A DNA stretch of 64,000 nucleotides, taken from Crocinitomicaceae bacterium (GTDB lineage: Bacteria; Bacteroidota; Bacteroidia; Flavobacteriales_D; Parvicellaceae). The notes beneath the pieces are model-generated. The model saw only the letters and a program-made list of their open reading frames with translations, had not been told where the DNA came from and searched no databases. The DNA is taken from positions 53,499 to 117,498 of the forward strand of contig PAZE01000006.1 of the NCBI GenBank assembly GCA_002716065.1, read 5' to 3'. Below, piece after piece: positions 61,128-64,000 of the stretch; the first letter of the stretch is position 1; each line of letters opens with the position of its first letter. The position numbers and the translations under genes were made by a program.

Positions 61128-62651
61128 ATGATTGTAAAAGTATTCGGGTGTGCATTAATGGGTGTTGAAGCTCAATTGATAACAATTGAAGTGAATGTAT
61201 CTAGGGTGGCTAAAATTTATATGGTGGGACTTCCAGATAATGCCGTTAAAGAAAGTCATCAGAGAATTTCTTCTGCACTTAAAAATATAGGATGTAAAAT
61301 TCCTATTAAAGAAATCACTATAAATTTAGCTCCTGCAGATATTAAAAAGGAAGGTAGTGCATATGATTTACCAATTGCAGTAGGTATTTTGTCTGCTACA
61401 AATCAACTTAAATGCAAGAATCGATTAAAGGATTATTTAATAATGGGGGAGTTGGCTTTAGATGGAAAAATTCGACCCATTAAAGGAATTTTATCCATAG
61501 CTACTTTTGCAAAAAATAACGGATTTAAAGGATTAATTGTTTCTTCGGATAATGCAAAAGAAGCAGCATTAATTAAAGGCTTAGAAGTTTATGGAGCCTA
61601 TAATATAAAAGATATAAATAACCATTTTAATGGCTTTTTAAAAATAAAAAAAACCTACAATTATCCAGCCTTATCTTCTAGGACTGATTTTATGTTAGAC
61701 TTTAACGAGGTCAAGGGGCAGAATTACGTTAAAAGAGCTATTGAAATTGCTGCTGCAGGGAGTCACAACATATTGCTAATAGGACCACCAGGATCTGGGA
61801 AATCAATGCTAGCTAAGAGGATTCCATCAATTCTTCCTCCATTATCAATTGATGAAGCAATTGAAACGGCTAAGATTTATTCATGTATTGGCAAAGTAAA
61901 TTCGTTTTCAGGAATGGTAGATTACAGACCATTTAGAAGTCCTCATCATACGGTTTCAAATGTTGCACTTGCCGGAGGAGGAAGTAATCCAATTCCAGGT
62001 GAAATTTCACTAGCTCATAATGGGGTGTTATTTTTAGATGAACTTCCTGAGTTTAAAAGAGATGCTTTGGAGGTGCTCAGACAACCTCTTGAAGACAGAA
62101 AAATAGTTATTTCAAGAGCCATGAAAAGTGTTGAATATCCTGCAAATTTTATGTTAGTAGGAGCAATGAATCCATCCCCAAATGGTGGTTTTGAAGATTT
62201 AAATTCGATTAATCCAGAGAGAAAGAGTAGCGTTAAGAAATATCTTAGCAAATTAAGCGGACCATTAATGGATAGGATTGATATTCAAATTGAAGTGTTA
62301 CCGGTTTCCTATGAGGATATTTCCTCAAAAATAAAACAGGAATCAAGTCATGAAATTCAAAAAAGAGTTGTCAAAGCAAGAAAAATTCAGTTATCGAGGT
62401 ACAAAAAATATGCTCTATATAGCAATTCTGAATTGACACCAAAACTTATGGATAACTATTGTAAGTTAGATTTTGAATCAGAAAAACTAATAAAGCTGGC
62501 AGTGAAAAAAATGAGTCTTTCTGTTAGATCCTTTACAAGAATAAAAAAAGTTGCTAGAACGATAGCTGATCTAGAAGGTTCAGAACAAATTCAAAAGATT
62601 CATTTGTTTGAGGCTATTCAGTATAGAAAACTAGATAGAATAAAAATCTAA
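61128..62651 (+). CDS. comM: YifB/ComM family Mg chelatase-like AAA+ ATPase
   Basis: MIVKVFGCALMGVEAQLITIEVNVS; LIGPPGSGKSMLAKRIPSILPP; FRSPHHTVSNVALAGGG; ATG at 61128 preferred. Confidence 0.93.
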   Translation: MIVKVFGCALMGVEAQLITIEVNVSRVAKIYMVGLPDNAVKESHQRISSALKNIGCKIPIKEITINLAPADIKKEGSAYDLPIAVGILSATNQLKCKNRLKDYLIMGELALDGKIRPIKGILSIATFAKNNGFKGLIVSSDNAKEAALIKGLEVYGAYNIKDINNHFNGFLKIKKTYNYPALSSRTDFMLDFNEVKGQNYVKRAIEIAAAGSHNILLIGPPGSGKSMLAKRIPSILPPLSIDEAIETAKIYSCIGKVNSFSGMVDYRPFRSPHHTVSNVALAGGGSNPIPGEISLAHNGVLFLDELPEFKRDALEVLRQPLEDRKIVISRAMKSVEYPANFMLVGAMNPSPNGGFEDLNSINPERKSSVKKYLSKLSGPLMDRIDIQIEVLPVSYEDISSKIKQESSHEIQKRVVKARKIQLSRYKKYALYSNSELTPKLMDNYCKLDFESEKLIKLAVKKMSLSVRSFTRIKKVARTIADLEGSEQIQKIHLFEAIQYRKLDRIKI

Positions 62652-62681
62652 AAAGAAATATTATTGGATAATATTTCTTTT
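62651..62681. terminator. Bidirectional hairpin between convergent comM and PPIase genes
   Basis: Perfect 14-bp inverted repeat AAAAGAAATATTAT-TGG-ATAATATTTCTTTT (62651-62664 / 62668-62681), A/T-tract at both ends. Confidence 0.75.
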
Positions 62682-64000
62682 TAGTCTATTGTCTTTAGCT
62701 CCGTAAGATTTATAAAGAGAGTAGTAGTACCACTGCTCTACAATCCCTCTAAGAGTTTCTGTAGCTTCTTCGGTTTTTTGAGTTAAATCTCCTGCTTGGG
62801 CAGCTTCTGTTTTAGAATTAACTTGAAAAACATAAACTCCTTCGTTTCCTTCAATAACTCCTGAATTAACACCTTCCCTAATGTGAAAAATGTTGGCCAT
62901 AAGTTTAGGTTCAGCAACACTTTGATAGTTATTTTTGAGGTTAACATAAGAGTAGGAAACATCCGCAGTTTGTATCTCAGATTCCATTCCCTTTGCTGCT
63001 TCAGCAAGTGAACCAACAGAATCTAATTTTCTCTGCATGTATTTTGCCTTAAGCTCATTGATGAGTTTTGGCTTCATTAGAGACTTAATGTTATTAAATG
63101 TCATATCATTTTCATGAATTGATTCTGTTAAAGAACAAACTACCAATTGCTCATTATTGGAAATGTATTCAGGTTCCATAACTGATCCAATTGGACTGTT
63201 AAACGCCCATTTTACAATGTTTAAATTTCTATTAAGCTCAGCAGGCCCAAAAGCACCATTGTTCCCTTGGCCATCAGGATAAGTTAATGGAATATAACCT
63301 GATTTTTTTACTTGAAGACCAAATTCATTAGCAGCTTCTTCAAAAGAAGTTTCTTTGGCCTTGTTGTAAAAATCAACTGCAGTATTTGCGTAAAATTCTT
63401 CTTGTGTTTGCTCACTAACCTTGATGGCTAAATCAACAGCGGCAATTTTCTTAAAAGAACCAACTTCCTGATTAAGAACTTCAATAACGTGGTAACCAAA
63501 TTGAGTTTTAACTACTCCTTTAGCACCAACTTTTTTGTCAAAACTAAAGTCATTAAACTCTTTAACCATTTGATCTCTTGGGAATCCTTTGTAAACTCCA
63601 CCAGTTGCAGATGATCCGGGATCATCAGAATATTTTAGTACCAGTTCAGTAAACTTGCTGGTATCTCTTCTAATGGCAAATAGTATACTATCTGCTAATT
63701 TTTTCTTTTTAAGATCTTCAGCATCTCCATTTCCTGAAGACTTAATCAAAATGTGTCTAACGGTAGCTTCATCTTGCTCTCCAGTGTCAAATATTTTAAC
63801 AAGTTGTAAAACGTTTTGATTGGGAACTTTAAAAGGACCAATTACATCACCTTTATTCGCTGTGTCAATTTGAGCGTCAACATCTGAAGAATATTTCCCG
63901 CCAGAATAGGGTCTATCTGAATACATACCCGTTGGTTGATTCCCATAAGGAGTTACATTTACAGTAGGGGTTTCTGCATTATTAACTACAAACATGGAGT
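62661..64000 (-). CDS. Peptidylprolyl isomerase (PpiD/SurA-like, parvulin domain), N-terminus beyond window
   Basis: Parvulin-like VRHILIKSSGNGDAEDLKKKKLADSI...FTELVLKYSDDPGSSATGGVYKGFPRDQMVKEFNDFSFDKKVGAKGVVKTQFGYHVIEV. Confidence 0.85.
   Translation of the reverse strand, partial: SMFVVNNAETPTVNVTPYGNQPTGMYSDRPYSGGKYSSDVDAQIDTANKGDVIGPFKVPNQNVLQLVKIFDTGEQDEATVRHILIKSSGNGDAEDLKKKKLADSILFAIRRDTSKFTELVLKYSDDPGSSATGGVYKGFPRDQMVKEFNDFSFDKKVGAKGVVKTQFGYHVIEVLNQEVGSFKKIAAVDLAIKVSEQTQEEFYANTAVDFYNKAKETSFEEAANEFGLQVKKSGYIPLTYPDGQGNNGAFGPAELNRNLNIVKWAFNSPIGSVMEPEYISNNEQLVVCSLTESIHENDMTFNNIKSLMKPKLINELKAKYMQRKLDSVGSLAEAAKGMESEIQTADVSYSYVNLKNNYQSVAEPKLMANIFHIREGVNSGVIEGNEGVYVFQVNSKTEAAQAGDLTQKTEEATETLRGIVEQWYYYSLYKSYGAKDNRLKRNIIQ

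Noticed and set aside
1-64000. CRISPR arrays, tRNA/rRNA genes, transposases, integrases, phage genes
   Set aside because: No regularly spaced direct repeats, no tRNA-like cloverleaf noticed, and no mobile-element protein motifs in the translations. This was a visual reading, not a covariance scan.

Overview
This 64 kb AT-rich window is chromosomal sequence from a Bacteroidota (Flavobacteriales-like) bacterium. I infer this from T9SS/gliding genes, a split MetH, TonB, and TAnnTTTG-like -7 boxes. It is densely coding and mostly housekeeping: maeB, ruvA, sprA, gcvH, cysNDC, deoC, gmd/fcl, an aa3-type oxidase assembly cluster, metH with a SAM riboswitch, dsbD, tilS, pabB, hemH, lpd, tatD, a PorU2/PorV2-like T9SS pair, pssA, purS, kynU/kmo, hemL, comM and a PPIase. 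I saw no rRNA, tRNA, CRISPR array, phage or transposon. The observations most worth a second look are: (1) a 57-codon small membrane-protein ORF, absent from the supplied track, that overlaps both kynU and kmo; (2) a heme-copper oxidase subunit III carrying a ~220-aa soluble insertion made of degenerate repeats; (3) a catalytically truncated ALDH paralogue beside deoC/ALDH; (4) two Wzi-like paralogues flanking a WecA/MraY-like transferase beside GDP-fucose and PAPS genes; (5) an in-frame TAA inside cysD and a homopolymer-associated frameshift inside a DUF4105 gene; (6) a SAM-I riboswitch with a readable terminator and candidate antiterminator upstream of the split metH; (7) a PorU2-like C25 protein with a Cys-rich insertion and an ILEI-like region, operonic with a PorV-like partner and a GT-C-like membrane protein. 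All family calls come from reading the translations; no database search was run.
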